64,000 bases of DNA, taken from NCBI GenBank assembly GCA_905116865.2, contig CAJHNH020006891.1, forward strand, positions 283,419 through 347,418, given 5' to 3'. The notes below the pieces were generated by a model, which saw only the letters and a list, made by a program, of their open reading frames with translations, had not been told where the DNA came from and did no database searches. The stretch comes from Candidula unifasciata (taxonomy: Eukaryota; Mollusca; Gastropoda; Stylommatophora; Geomitridae). Positions within the stretch are counted from its first letter, which is position 1. Every line of letters starts with the position of its first letter. The translations under genes were made by a program, and so were the position numbers. Shown here piece by piece: positions 49,101 to 57,089 of the stretch.

Positions 49101-52100
49101 TATTAGGTATAAGAAAAGTAGCCCAGACCACCCCCCCTCCCCCTTTCTCTTCATAATTAATTCAAAGTAAGATTATTGTGTGTAACATTATGTAACAATA
49201 CAAACAATAATTAGATTATGTGAAAATATCAGACACTCTAGGATTATATTCAAACACCAGACATGGTGATATGTTCAGATATTAGAAATTGTAAAATTAT
49301 GTGACCATACCTAACTTAGTGAAACAATAGTTACATTAAGAAACAGCACTGAGGTGAGGTATGATAAGACTTGAATGGACAGACTAGGAACAAGTTTTTA
49401 CAGAAACGAACAAAATACCAATATGTTGTACTCCCCAGAAAATTTTACAGTACTAATTTTGGTGACATCAGTAAAACATCTGAGTTTTGAAGAGATTGAA
49501 GTCTAGTATCACCATGCGGGTCTGCTAGTTACTTTGCAATCACTGCTGACTGAAAATTCTAAACACATGATAAATTTGATTTACAAGAATACCCACCAAC
49601 AACCTCTGCACTGTGTCTAAAAGACAGAGCCTCAGTGGATGTGTCTTTAGTGCATGATAAACTCTAACTAGAACACTCACTTCTAACTAGAACACTCACC
49701 TCTAACTAGAACACTCACCTCTAACTAGAACACTCACCTCTAACTAGAACACTCACCTCTAACTAGAACACCCACCTCTAACTAGAACACTCACCTTTAA
49801 CTAGAACACTCACCTCTAACTAGAACACTCACTGTAATGGGGGATATTTTCACCCTGATTAGGAAGGTTGGGAGGAAAGCCCAAGGTTAACCAGAATACC
49901 GAGAAAAGCCAACCGAGGTTTTCAAGATAGGTGATGACCACGAGTTATCAAGTGGAACCCGATGATAGCGACCACAGGTCGCCATGTGGAAGTAAAGGAC
50001 CACCATGTGTTGCCACGTAAAACAAACACGGGGTATAGATTCAGACCCTAGTCTGATCAAGTTAGTATGTTTTGAACTGTCGGAGTGAAAGGACGGGAGA
50101 TTGATTGAGAGAATGCCAATGTGAGACTGATTGATGTGAGAGGAAAAACAGACGAGGACATCCATTTGAAGCCAAGACCAGCCAGGCCAGTCTGTATGAA
50201 GTCGAGGAAAAGAACCAGATACATCTGTGGGAACTCTGGTCAGTGACTGGGTGAGAAACCCGCATATTGGAGTCTAGTAATGTGGCGTGTAAAAGCTGTT
50301 TCTTAGGACAAGGACCGGACATTGATGTAAGTGATAAGATATCAATAAACTGACGTATCGTACTGCTAATTCGGTGTCGGATTGTCCCAGTTATGTCATC
50401 GTACAATGTGTGCTAAGAGCATTCACTACACATATCATCTCCTAGACACCAGCCAGTGCAAGCAGAGTTAGTACAAAACACGACTTATTGCACTCACCTA
50501 CAGTCTCTGTGTCAGGCAGAACCACAGGTATGTTTCTATCTCTGTACTCAACATTGAAGTGAATCATTCGACTAGTGAAGTTCAAAGGTGAAGAGCTGTA
50601 GGAGGGACCAGATGCCATATCCGACGCACCATGGTCCGACGGCCGTACATGCACCCCCATTCCATCTAATGACCTCTGTGACCCTAACCCAAGTGAGGCC
50701 TGCTGGGATAGATCTTCTTGAAGCTCGGCCATGGAAGGCCCTATCTCATCTGGCGCGAAACCACTTCCTTCTGATGGACCAAAACCCATGATGCTGTTAA
50801 CCGCTCTCTGAAAGAGATTACAAGAGAAGTGTTCCACAAGTTTTATTACAATTATTTGTCAACTTATGTCCAATCCATTCTATTTTTGTTTTGTTGCTGG
50901 CATCTTTTCCTCTTTCCGGAGATATTGTTACACTGTCCTTCATGAAGCAATGGAAAACAAAACCCACGGCCGCATCAACTGGGCTCAGGGATACAGTTCC
51001 TCAATGCCTATGCAGCACAATCACTCTCTCTGCCTGTCTTGTTAACGCCATAGAGAAGCTAACACTGATATGTTTGGAATAAAGTATGTGAAAGAAGCTG
51101 CAGCATTAGAAGACCTCTGCTCAGTCTGACAAACTTTCGGAGCTTGCATCCTAGACCTGCTACCAATTAAGAATCCACTCTGTAGGAGCCACGGTACTGC
51201 AGCTGGCTGTTGATCCTACAGGTCTTTGGTTGATCTGAATTCTGATGGTCTGTAATTTGTTTAAGGACTGCATCACTGAGCTTATCAGTGCAGTATTTTC
51301 AGATACCTTACGGTCATCACTAGGGCTATGGAGTTTGTGCTCCATGTGACTCTATCTGTAGTTGGCCAACCACTCTTTTGAGAAAGAAAAAGAGAGAGAG
51401 TTAGAGAGACAGAGAGGGAGAGAGAAAGAGAGATGGAGGGAGAGAGAGAGGCAGAGAGTGAGAGACAGAGAGAGAGACAGAGAGAGAGAATATATAACGC
51501 AGAGTAGTGAAGTTGATCAGGTAACCACAGTTCTAACATTACAGTCAACAGGCCAAACCTCCAAGGCTGCTCCCCTTCTGTGCCAAAGAAAACCACATAA
51601 AATGTCCGTTGCTGCCCCTTGACAAAAAACAAAAACCGGCACAGACTGCAGTCTTAGTAAATCCAGCAGTATATATACGCATTAAATGCATCAGGCAGCA
51701 GTCAAAGTGCCAACACAAACAGACCGACACTAGAAATGCTGATCATCATCAACGGAAGCAGCAGCTACAACAGACTGAACGCACAATTAATTAATCAGAT
51801 AAGGCACTGCTTGCCCTTTCTGAATCTGCAGTTCTCAACATAAACCACACTGAGCACAGTCTATCCACCATACTGACCGGTGGATACTTTCCTGCCTCAT
51901 GCGTTTTCCTACCCAAAGGTTACTATATCCTGTGTCCACCTCCATACTGGTCAGCGGTTGACCCTAATGCTGGTACCATGCCTTCTGTTATTATTGTCTC
52001 CAATCCACCATGTCCTTGATATGGCAAAACTTTGTCACCCAAAATGTATATGTATTGTCACGTTTCTAACCAGTGTAATGACATTTTCAAACAATTGCTA

Positions 52101-55100
52101 GTTGCTAGGACAGCACCATTTGTCTACTGAACCATTACTCTCCCTATGTGGGTCCTGAGGTCCCAGTCTGTGTGTGTGTGGAGGGGGGGGGGGATACCCA
52201 CTTCCCTTTAATAAGCAAGTTGTTAAAGATGACTAATTAAGGGTCTGCTGAAATAATATGTGTGCGCTGAAAAGTGCCGATATCGATGACTAGCTGCAAA
52301 CCACAACACAAAATGTCAAACAAGAAGCCACAAGAATATGCTCGGACAGTCCAAGTGAACAGCCAGTCCATTCACATTGGGCTTGAGAGCTCAAGCTCAA
52401 GCTCATCTCCCAGATAACTGACGGTGCCCAGCCAACCATTTCCCTGGACAAACACACCCAACAATTACCTCCAGATTCCAGTCATGTTCTGTCAGAATGT
52501 TGGTACACAGATCAAAGTCCTCAATTCCAGTCACTGCCTGCAGAACAATGAAACCAGAGTACTTCAAAACTATACTAGTAACATCTACATTCAAAGGTAG
52601 AAGAGTGACACCATTTACCACAAACTTCATCTCGTCGTCTCAACTTGTCCTGCCACTGGATGCAGATGAGAGAGTGAGGTCGACAACATTGCGCAACTCT
52701 TCCTCACTTTAAATCAATTCATTGTGCAAGTAATTTTTTTTTTCATTCATAATTCATGCAACCGACTTGACAGTGTTCCCTGCCCCCATTGCCTTAGATT
52801 TGGGCTAGTGAACTGACAGCCCATGGCCAAATTTGTCACATGGAAGCCTAGCAAGTCACCCATTGATCACTGCAAATTAGATTTAATTAATGATCATTCT
52901 ATGCTGGGGCCTGTAAAGATCCCCATCTGCAAAATGTTGGCCCAGAAAAAACTGGTGAATATTTCTGGCAGAGATCTCAACTCACAGATAAGTGACTATA
53001 AGTGTTACAATTTATAAGTGTATTTTTATTTATTTGCATGACATGCTAACAAAAGCTTTCTAGCCAAAACATTCACTTGTGATTGTGATCAAGTGAGGCT
53101 GACTGGTTCAACTTCCTGTTTGGTTTTATCTCTATCTAAAATAAATCAAAAAATGATGCCACATGAGTTTAAAACTATACTGGTAACATTTACATTTAAC
53201 CAGTTAATCTTAAGTTTTCCAGGTGTTAACTAGAGCCCAGAAAGGAATGCAAAAAAAATCAACATTATGATAAACTACCAAACAAAGAATAGCAACTCTA
53301 TAACCATGTGATCAAGGATGATTTGTGTGACACTGATCGCAAAGAACAGCTGATTCGGTTGAGTCACGACCCGACATCACAGCACAAGTTGTGCAGAGGC
53401 AGCCAGTCTGTCCGCCTGTTCATTTCCTAACACACCGGTGTGTCCCGGACAAAAAATCCAGACACCTGCGCCCTCTGCAGTGAAGCATGCCACTCTGCAC
53501 AAAGAATGCCTGTCCTGACCTTCCTCAGCATGCCATCTGAGTCAGCTACAAAAAGCTGCAGTGACCACCTACATTCTTAAGCTGGACGGTGTGGTATCAT
53601 ATGCTAGGCACTCCTGCACTAAACGTCAACCATTAACCTTTGCTAAGAACCCCCAAGCACTTCTTTTGCCTCTTGACACTAAACCGTCTGTGTAAATAAT
53701 CAAATCCTCTGAGCGAGCATTATCTTGAATTAAATGCAGAATTGTCACCTCCGTGGCACCCGCTGGCCAGTCTCTGCATTCCCGGCTCAATGTGATTATG
53801 ACCCTACACAAGTCTGACTGTTCAGCTGGCACCTTGACCCACTCCTCTTCTCACCGAATGTTCTTCAGGATGCATATATGCCTGACTGTGTCTTCTGCCT
53901 GAGCCACCCATGACTTCCCTCTTATCAGCCGCCATGTGGAGAGTGTTGTGACAAGGTGCCAAAAGAACAGATGATAAGTTCAACCATGTAAGACACAAAT
54001 ATGAAGGACCCTTTTAATGCCAGTAGTAGACAGCAAGTGAAATGGTTTGCCCACTTAGAGAGAATGCCTTGTGACACCATACCATACAAAGCATACATGG
54101 AAAGAGAAGGACGTAGAGCAAGAGGTAGACCAAGAACAATATGGAAGGATAACATCAGAGAAGCTCTACAACAGCACAATGTGCCTATGGTCGAGGCGGC
54201 CAGAAGAGCCAGAAACAGAATCTTACATCTCCCTCGACACCCACAGCGGTAAAAGAGGAAGTGAAGAAGAAGAAGAAGTGGACGTGTGATGCTGTTTATG
54301 TTTATGTAACAAACTGGTCCTCAATAGGTGATGTGGTCAACATGATGCCGGCCACCTTGACTTTCCAGGGTATTATATGCTACCTGTTTTAGACAGGCCC
54401 AGTCTGGCTATCAAGGTCAATTCTGGACACATCTGATTCAAAGTGGATTAGATAAACCAATCATGAAGTGGATTAGATAAACCAATCATGAAGTGGATTA
54501 GATAAACCAATCATGAAGTGGATTAGATAAACCAATCGTGAAGTGGATTAGATAAACCAATCATGAAGTGGATTAGATAAACCAATCATGAAGTGGATTA
54601 GATAAACCAATCATGAAGTGGATTAGATAAACCAATCATGAAGTGGATTAGATAAACCAATCATGAAGTGGATTAGATAAACCAATCATGAAGTGGATTA
54701 GACAACTCAGTCAAGAGGTAGATTAGACAAACCAATCACAAACAACTCTGCACATGATCAGCTGGTTCAGGGTCACTGCTCCATTGGAATTAGCACTGAC
54801 CCGAATAGTACTAAGTATCTCAGCAGACAGCCGCTGACACCCTTCTATCTTGCCACACAACAGTAACAGACTATACCACAGGAACTATGACCCATGGCAA
54901 TGACAAGTGCCACTAGCAGGACAATCTTGTGTCACCAGTTTTCCCCCCCTACATGTGAGGGTCACTGTGTTCCCCCCCCCCCACCTGTGAGGGTCACTGT
55001 GTTTTACCCCTACGTGTGAGGGTCACTATGTTCCCCCCCCCCCCCCCCCCCCCCCTACCTGTGAGGGTCACTGTTCCTACAGTATGCTTTGTTGATTTTT

Positions 55101-57029
55101 AATTTATGTGCAAAGACTCCGCTCTCAGTTAATTAGCAATCTTCTCTTTACTCTCTGTAGTATGATCACCGGTATCCTATTTCTGTGATTTCATCTCAAC
55201 ACCACTTGCTTGCATTTTCATATCCAACCTTAGGCTGGCCCCGAGTGCCTTATGACCATTTGTAAAATACATAACATCTGGAATCTACAGATCATAGGAT
55301 CACATAGTGACTAACTGACTGGTTACCTAAACTGAATCTCTACATTCCAGAGTGACCAAGTGACTGGTTACATAAACTGAATCTCTACATTCCAGAGTGA
55401 CTGGTTACATAAACTGAATCTCTACGTTCCAGAGTGACCAAGTGACTGGTTATATAAACTGAATCTTTACATTCCAGAGTGACTGGTTACATAAACTGAA
55501 TCTCTACGTTCCAGAGTGACCAAGTGACTGGTTACATAAACTGAATCTCTACATTCCAGAGTGACCAAGTGACTGGTTACATAAACTGAATCTCTACATT
55601 CCAGAGTGATCAAGTGACTGGTTACATAAACTGAATCTCTACATTCCAGAGTAACAAAGTGAATTGTTTATTCATTCACTGTCCTATTGTTCCATTATAT
55701 ATCACATAGGGGTCCCAGTCTATTTCTCCATTCCGTTCTATTTTGCGCAGTCACATGGATACCATGAATGGAACCCAGTCCAGCACTTTTTGCTTCTTAC
55801 ATCAATGTTCACTTCATAGTTGCTCTTGGACATTCTTGTTTAATCGATCTCTATATTTATGATATTAGTGCCTGCTCTGTGATTCTTTACTTGTTTCTTC
55901 TCACAATGTGTCCACTATAACGCCATTTTCTCTGGCTTATAGCTGTTGATACCAGTGGCTGCTCAGACATTTCTCTGCCTTATAGCTGCTGATACCAGTG
56001 GCTGCTCAGACATTTCTCTGGCTTATAGCTGCTGATACCAGTGGCTGCTCAGACATTTCTCTGGCTTATAGCTGCTGATACCAGTGGCTGCTCACATTTC
56101 TCTGGCTTATAGCTGCTGATACCAGTGGCTGCTCAGACATTTCTCTGGCTTATAGCTGCTGATACCAGTGGCTGCTCAGACATTTCTGATGGCTTATAGC
56201 TACGGTCCTAAATTACCGGGGCGGAAATTATACCCTAACAGGGCCTCAGTCACGTGTCAATTGCGTACTTCCGGGGACTATATCGCCACCGCCCAATTGC
56301 GATGGCTAGGAGTCACAAGCAAATAAAATAAAGGCAGCTGCAGGAGATGTGATAGCTGCTGCTAGTGAGTCCTAGCCATCTAGTGTAGCCCCAATCTACG
56401 CCGCTCACGCGGCATGGGGGTCACTCTCGGTTGCCGAAAGTTTGCAATTCGACGGCGGCGGAGGTCGCCGGATGCTCGCATTTCAAGACGACGGAACTGC
56501 GCAATTGACACGTAACTGCGCAATTGACACGTAACTGAGGCCCTGTTAGGGGATATTTTCCGCCTCGATAATTTAGGATCGTTATTCGGAGGCTAGCCTA
56601 AATTTATTAGTATTATACTGATGTAAAGACTTAATAAATAATTAAGGTAACGATAGATGGACGCCTTTGAAGTAATCTTTTAAAACGGTTTCAAATGTTG
56701 ATCTGGTATCTTTGCATTATTTCCGAAACATACATCGTATAAGAGTCTAGAGCTAGACAGTTCGTCAGTTAGCTTAGCAGTTCGTCAGAGAACAGAAAGA
56801 AGAAAAGAAAAAAAAAAACAGCTGATTTTTGTAGCTGGTTCAACAAAGGAAAATTTATTATTTCTTCAGATATTAGTCGTTGTGGTTAAATGTAAACAAC
56901 AAGAACGGTTACTGCATTCAGAAGTAGTAACTTAATCAACTATAAAGCAGGCAGTGGTTGGACTGTTGCAAGTTGGATGTATACAAGTACCTGAAAATCG
57001 ATCAGGGCCTGATCCCGAGACTCCGCCAT
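22106..57029 (-). CDS. FAF1: FAS-associated factor 1, complete (18 exons)
   Basis: FAF1 recruits ubiquitinated clients to the p97/VCP segregase and also acts in death-receptor signalling. I joined 18 exons totalling 2037 nt, 678 residues plus stop (human protein 650). Order: UBA (about 6-46), Ser/Gly-rich linker, ubiquitin-like 1 (116-197, starting RMIHFNVEYRDRN), ubiquitin-like 2 (about 211-290), acidic linker (DSDEEEDTG), thioredoxin-fold UAS (about 345-500, with RYGDCHP and KLLAVYLHHD), charged coiled coil (about 515-585), and C-terminal UBX (about 600-676). The UBX holds the p97-contact loop FPR at 648-650. All junction phases agree, and each exon aligns in order with remembered vertebrate FAF1. 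The start ATG gives MAESRDQALIDFQ, matching the vertebrate N-terminus. Introns are loaded with minisatellites; intron 7 has a GC donor. No frameshift or premature stop was seen. Confidence 0.96.
23200..23410 (-). mobile_element. Element A variant (subfamily A2)
   Basis: (TTC)n then GTTCACCGGCTGTGAATTCC, and later GGAAGACGTCAGGCCTATTT and GGATGACTGTGGCCATTGTT. The latter block is absent from ordinary A copies but shared with 34128-34345. Confidence 0.7.
23411..24500 (-). mobile_element. Element B, long reverse copy
   Basis: Segments 23460-23650 and 24190-24470 are collinear in reverse and forward, respectively, with 39530-39720 and 38700-38935 on the plus strand. It is GC-richer than its surroundings. 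The 200-residue minus-strand frame in it (23275-23877) shows no family I recognise. Confidence 0.5.
24590..24745 (+). mobile_element. Element A fragment
   Basis: ATATCTGCCTGAGAGGCGAG to TTTCTGCTGGAGTGTACAG; it lies only 50 bp from FAF1 exon 17. Confidence 0.7.
24793..25008 (-). CDS. FAF1: FAF1 exon 17 (UBX domain)
   Basis: Encodes 72 residues holding most of the UBX, from RISFLRFRAPKG to the p97-binding loop TFPRRD. Acceptor CTCCAG, donor GTGAGT, phase 0 on both sides. Confidence 0.96.
25689..25799 (-). CDS. FAF1: FAF1 exon 16
   Basis: Encodes 37 residues of almost pure charged coiled coil (AEAQKLEDDKRREEMDRLIE and on). Donor GTCAGT, phase 0 on both sides. Confidence 0.91.
26037..26555. repeat. 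43-bp tandem array
   Basis: About 12 copies of GATGTGCCACACATGGAGGG plus TTGAAACAGATCCMTCMRGT, in FAF1 intron 15. Confidence 0.95.
27020..28260. repeat. 80-bp tandem array, ~15.5 copies
   Basis: Highly homogeneous 80-bp unit (TACAACAATAACAAGTAGAC, AATGAAAGCAAAACATGAAG, TTTCTCCAGTCAACAGCTTC, TACATGTGTGAACAACTTTC). It ends 60 bp from FAF1 exon 15. Few substitutions separate copies, so amplification was recent or homogenised. Confidence 0.97.
28321..28401 (-). CDS. FAF1: FAF1 exon 15
   Basis: Encodes 27 residues, KEREARERIKQEQDMAYEES then LAADRKK, the conserved coiled-coil core (EQDxAYxxSLxAD). Donor GTAATG, phase 0. Confidence 0.94.
28680..28985 (-). mobile_element. LINE C-terminal fragment
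   Basis: Minus-strand ILSLRTRQNHLQSHMYTKVK, then CTCGLTPKTTDHILQDCPKY, the Cys/His-type tail found after RNase H in I-like LINEs. It ends in GAAAGAAGAAGAAA. Probably the same clade as 11890-12540. Confidence 0.75.
29494..29582 (-). CDS. FAF1: FAF1 exon 14
   Basis: Encodes HTTLDEMMTRLIHAVEVFQG then QKELEVNEG, leading into the coiled coil. Donor GTATGT, phase 0 out. Confidence 0.94.
30308..30444 (-). CDS. FAF1: FAF1 exon 13
   Basis: Encodes FMQAATRHFGSLATAQ through SSNEVVDAIQ, the end of the UAS domain. The donor GTCTGT is a weak match to consensus, but it is the site that gives phase 1 and restores the IQG junction. Confidence 0.92.
30490..30860. repeat. 25-bp tandem array
   Basis: About 14 copies of AACTASCAAGTCACACTGTG plus CACCC, starting 45 bp upstream of FAF1 exon 13 in intron 12. 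Confidence 0.93.
30985..31310 (+). mobile_element. LINE RNase H 3' fragment (plus)
   Basis: KQADRLASFAQLGGILMHDK then ADVVSAL is the RNase H end. The following AGGCTCAGAGGAAAGGCAAG and CACCATTAGTATCGGAA recur at 62200-62300. Confidence 0.7.
31310..31440 (-). mobile_element. LINE RNase H fragment (minus)
   Basis: Minus-strand GVGNERADRLAGCGWPMDRT resembles the end of an RNase H domain. It directly abuts a related fragment in the opposite orientation. Confidence 0.55.
31935..32089 (-). CDS. FAF1: FAF1 exon 12
   Basis: Encodes RKLLAVYLHHDNSIFSNVFC and on to FVTWAWDLT, the UAS core. Acceptor TTTACAG, donor GTGAAA, phase 2 out. Confidence 0.95.
32165..32350 (-). mobile_element. Element A copy
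   Basis: (TTC)n then CTTGCTGTAAACTCTTGTGG through GCAGACTGTTGGTTTCATGC, 75 bp upstream of FAF1 exon 12. Confidence 0.7.
32351..32770 (+). mobile_element. Degenerate LINE 3' end
   Basis: Shifted frames read RCHWIGHTLRK, then LHWNLQRHRNKERHTKTPRR and AIAKNRTIWYEFIEGPYS, the usual C-terminal tail of a LINE polyprotein, ending in (GAA)n. Several frameshifts. Confidence 0.7.
32780..32890. repeat. 36-bp repeat, three copies
   Basis: CATTCCCTAATCAAGTGAAT plus TATATATCCAAAAATG units. Confidence 0.9.
32965..33195 (+). mobile_element. tRNA-derived SINE, family S2
   Basis: A-box-like GTGGCTTGGTGGCTAGAGGC, B-box-like GGGTTTAACCC, then AAACTGACTTTAGTTGACTG and GTGCTGATAAGTCTATCGAC. It lies 25 bp from FAF1 exon 11. 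Confidence 0.65.
33221..33302 (-). CDS. FAF1: FAF1 exon 11
   Basis: Encodes YGDCHPQFYIGSLDDAIRES and LMVRAAD of the UAS domain. Acceptor GACACAG, donor GTGAGT, phase 0 out. Confidence 0.94.
33555..33900. repeat. 29-bp tandem array (TGTGATGTTTGGAGCAGGGG...)
   Basis: About 12 copies of a purine-rich 29-bp unit in FAF1 intron 10. Strand-asymmetric (G and A on plus), with false minus-strand frames up to 178 residues. Confidence 0.95.
34128..34345 (-). mobile_element. Element A variant (subfamily A2)
   Basis: Nearly identical to 23200-23410, including GGAAGACGTCAGGCCTATTT and the GTGGCCATTGTTTAATGTGG end. Confidence 0.7.
34455..34700 (-). mobile_element. tRNA-derived SINE, reverse
   Basis: Minus strand reads GCTGACCGAATGGATAAGCA (A-box region), then AGATTCAAATCCGCG (B box), as in a tRNA. 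The body follows toward lower coordinates. The head borders and seeds the 20-bp array at 34650-34868. Confidence 0.7.
34650..34868. repeat. 20-bp tandem array from a SINE head
   Basis: About 11 copies of GGTCAGCTGCTTGACTATCC, a segment of the adjoining tRNA-like head. Confidence 0.94.
35395..35475. repeat. Dispersed repeat D, partial copy
   Basis: AGCTAGCCACCTGCCGAAAA and TCATACAAAGTATGAA match 17325-17370. Confidence 0.55.
35708..35771 (-). CDS. FAF1: FAF1 exon 10
   Basis: Encodes MPEGIDDDREALEHFTKEFK, the start of the UAS domain. Phase 1 in, phase 2 out at GTAATG. Confidence 0.91.
35815..38505. repeat. 42-bp tandem array, ~64 copies (2.7 kb)
   Basis: Unit TACACAGCCAGCAAGTAAAA plus TCAACCAGTGATACTTTATCTA, with 34-bp truncated units at intervals. 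Large blocks are themselves duplicated about 412 bp apart (37733 and 38143). The unit equals 14 codons, giving false frames on both strands. It fills most of FAF1 intron 9, starting 45 bp from exon 10. Confidence 0.97.
38650..38935 (+). mobile_element. Element B segment
   Basis: Collinear with 24190-24470 (CCAAATGAGTTTTCAGTGG, TTTCCCTCATGTCTGTGA). Confidence 0.5.
38940..39165 (+). mobile_element. LINE C-terminal fragment
   Basis: RPLGRPRVRWEDNIRQSLMD then a degenerate MSLANPKVEEE, the GRPxxRWxDNI tail typical of LINE reverse transcriptases. Ends in (TAAG)n. Confidence 0.8.
39470..39900 (+). mobile_element. Element B 3' part
   Basis: Segment 39530-39720 matches 23460-23650 in reverse. The end AGCTATGCTGTAAACAGGCA and (GAA)n tail match 21220-21345. 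It stops about 60 bp before FAF1 exon 9. Confidence 0.6.
39961..40072 (-). CDS. FAF1: FAF1 exon 9
   Basis: Encodes the acidic linker DMEVDSDEEEDTGLENYSL through RRLEPL. Phase 0 in, phase 1 out at GTAATG. The single leftover A joins TG of exon 10 to make the Met of the conserved PLMPE motif, which supports this donor. Confidence 0.88.
40721..40813 (-). CDS. FAF1: FAF1 exon 8
   Basis: Encodes EKLFDCGLNYPTHELEV, the end of ubiquitin-like domain 2, and a short linker. Donor GTAAGA, phase 0 on both sides. Confidence 0.92.
40925..41975. repeat. 29-bp tandem array, ~36 copies
   Basis: Unit GATGTGTCATGGAGAATGGA plus GCACTGATA, very homogeneous, in FAF1 intron 7 between exons 8 and 7. Confidence 0.97.
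42252..42335 (-). CDS. FAF1: FAF1 exon 7
   Basis: Encodes VKQSVFTLTDVPVRFQEWNG and WPRPVTDQ, the helix and loop of ubiquitin-like domain 2. The donor is GCAAGT; exon 8 continues the frame only if this GC site is used. Confidence 0.93.
42580..42870 (+). mobile_element. Element A copy, near full-length
   Basis: GTGGGGGTTCTGGGGCCCCA to TTTACAGCCGGTGAACGTG plus AAAAGAAGAAG. Confidence 0.78.
43093..44735. repeat. 33-bp hairpin minisatellite, ~50 copies
   Basis: Unit ACATGGTCAACAACCCACTG plus GCACTCAGTGGGT. Each unit contains the inverted repeat CCCACTG-gcact-CAGTGGG (7-bp stem, 5-nt loop). At 11 codons per unit, it gives false frames up to 340 residues on both strands. It fills FAF1 intron 6. 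Confidence 0.97.
45490..45604 (-). CDS. FAF1: FAF1 exon 6
   Basis: Encodes the start of ubiquitin-like domain 2 (EYMLKITFTDGSKYKVFNLK). Acceptor TTGCAG, donor GTGAGT, phase 0 out. Confidence 0.93.
45790..46060. repeat. Dispersed repeat, pairs with 21420-21570
   Basis: CTAAGATTGAAAACTGTCAA and GGATGGTAGACCCACAAAGC are collinear with the other copy. Type unknown. Confidence 0.5.
46190..46650 (-). mobile_element. LINE C-terminal fragment
   Basis: Minus strand reads VMTIGKIRGNRDRRRQSEKI, then ILDNLLLSHRGLSAHELIHA and NRLWRDIIVH, a reverse transcriptase C-terminal tail. Same family as 48420-48690. Confidence 0.78.
46767..46873 (-). CDS. FAF1: FAF1 exon 5
   Basis: Encodes TLLRDLYLPREKTLCLLTPD, the end of ubiquitin-like domain 1, then a polar linker. 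Donor GTACGT, phase 2 out. Confidence 0.94.
47510..48010 (-). mobile_element. LINE C-terminal fragment
   Basis: Minus strand reads ILPIFWQDNITDEILKRKRK, then RWWRWLGHSMPPDTLARKAL and PWTADGKRR, the canonical LINE tail (RWxWxGHxxRMPxxxxxxxAL). It ends 135 bp from FAF1 exon 4. Confidence 0.82.
48145..48236 (-). CDS. FAF1: FAF1 exon 4
   Basis: Encodes RIKEMLETELGIPPDKQQLK and KGLVKRKVDDS-type sequence, the helix and middle of ubiquitin-like domain 1. Acceptor GTTGCAG, donor GTACGA, phase 0 out. Confidence 0.94.
48420..48690 (-). mobile_element. LINE C-terminal fragment, second copy of the 46190 family
   Basis: GGCGATAATGCCTCTCCAT and GTATGTATCAGTTCGTGTGC parallel 46250-46310. It ends in (GAT)n on the minus strand. 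Confidence 0.75.
49665..49832. repeat. 19-bp tandem array
   Basis: About nine copies of AACTAGAACACTCACCTCT in FAF1 intron 3. Confidence 0.93.
50498..50807 (-). CDS. FAF1: FAF1 exon 3
   Basis: Encodes the UBA end (RAVNSIMGF), a low-complexity Ser/Gly-rich linker and the first strand pair of ubiquitin-like domain 1 (MIHFNVEYRDRNIPVVLPD). Phase 0 in, phase 1 out at GTGAGT. It is the longest exon. Confidence 0.95.
51377..51490. repeat. (GA)n-rich microsatellite
   Basis: Purine-only imperfect (GA)n tract of more than 100 bp on the plus strand. Confidence 0.92.
52469..52537 (-). CDS. FAF1: FAF1 exon 2
   Basis: Encodes 23 residues, AVTGIEDFDLC...HDWNLE, the UBA core. Acceptor CTGCAG, donor GTAATT, phase 0 on both sides. 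Confidence 0.94.
53330..53880 (-). mobile_element. LINE RNase H fragment
   Basis: Minus strand reads EDLIIYTDGLVSRGKRSAWG at the RNase H start, and after stops CPGHTGVLGNEQADRLAAS at its end. The whole domain is present but broken by frameshifts and stops. Confidence 0.8.
53985..54285 (+). mobile_element. LINE C-terminal fragment with (GAA)n tail
   Basis: QQVKWFAHLERMPCDTIPYK, then RARGRPRTIWKDNIREALQQ and AARRARNRIL. Tail AAGAAGAAGAAGAAG. Related to 59460-59785. Confidence 0.82.
54433..54735. repeat. 25-bp tandem array
   Basis: About 11 copies of GTGGATTAGATAAACCAATC plus ATGAA in FAF1 intron 1. Confidence 0.95.
54940..55075. repeat. Tandem GTGAGGGTCACTGT units with C runs
   Basis: Four units separated by C runs of 8 to over 20. 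Confidence 0.88.
55310..55660. repeat. ~44-bp tandem array
   Basis: About eight units of GTGACTGGTTACATAAACTG plus AATCTCTACATTCCAGA, with or without an extra GTGACCAA spacer. Confidence 0.92.
55935..56195. repeat. 43-bp tandem array
   Basis: About six copies of TTATAGCTGCTGATACCAGT plus GGCTGCTCAGACATTTCTCTGGC. The last unit abuts the inverted-repeat element at 56202. Confidence 0.94.
56202..56582. mobile_element. MITE-like element with 64-bp terminal inverted repeats
   Basis: Left end 56202-56265 (ACGGTCCTAAATTACCGGGG...) and the reverse complement of right end 56519-56582 match over 64 bases with six differences. The 250-bp interior is GC-rich and non-coding, with a duplicated AACTGCGCAATTGACACGT segment beside the right arm. 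No clear target-site duplication was seen. Lies in FAF1 intron 1, about 410 bp downstream of exon 1. Confidence 0.85.
56991..57029 (-). CDS. FAF1: FAF1 exon 1
   Basis: Encodes MAESRDQALIDFQ, the first helix of the UBA. Donor GTACTT, phase 0. An in-frame upstream ATG exists at about 57131, but the segment between has no family resemblance, so I start at 57029. Confidence 0.9.
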
Positions 57030-57034
57030 CTTGG
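57023..57034 (-). promoter_or_regulatory. FAF1: YY1-type motif overlapping FAF1 ATG
   Basis: CCAAGATGGCGG on the minus strand, the classic YY1 core, with the FAF1 initiation codon as its ATG. This arrangement is known at TATA-less promoters with very short leaders. No TATA box is seen just upstream. Confidence 0.5.
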
Positions 57035-57089
57035 AAACTGTGTTTTGGACCAGGCACTTCCAAGTCGCCAGGTAAGCAGACGTCCGCAG

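Noticed and set aside
57034..57076. Plus-strand CAG-GTAAGC splice donor suggesting a divergent transcript from the FAF1 promoter.
   Set aside because: A single consensus match without any downstream plus-strand exon.
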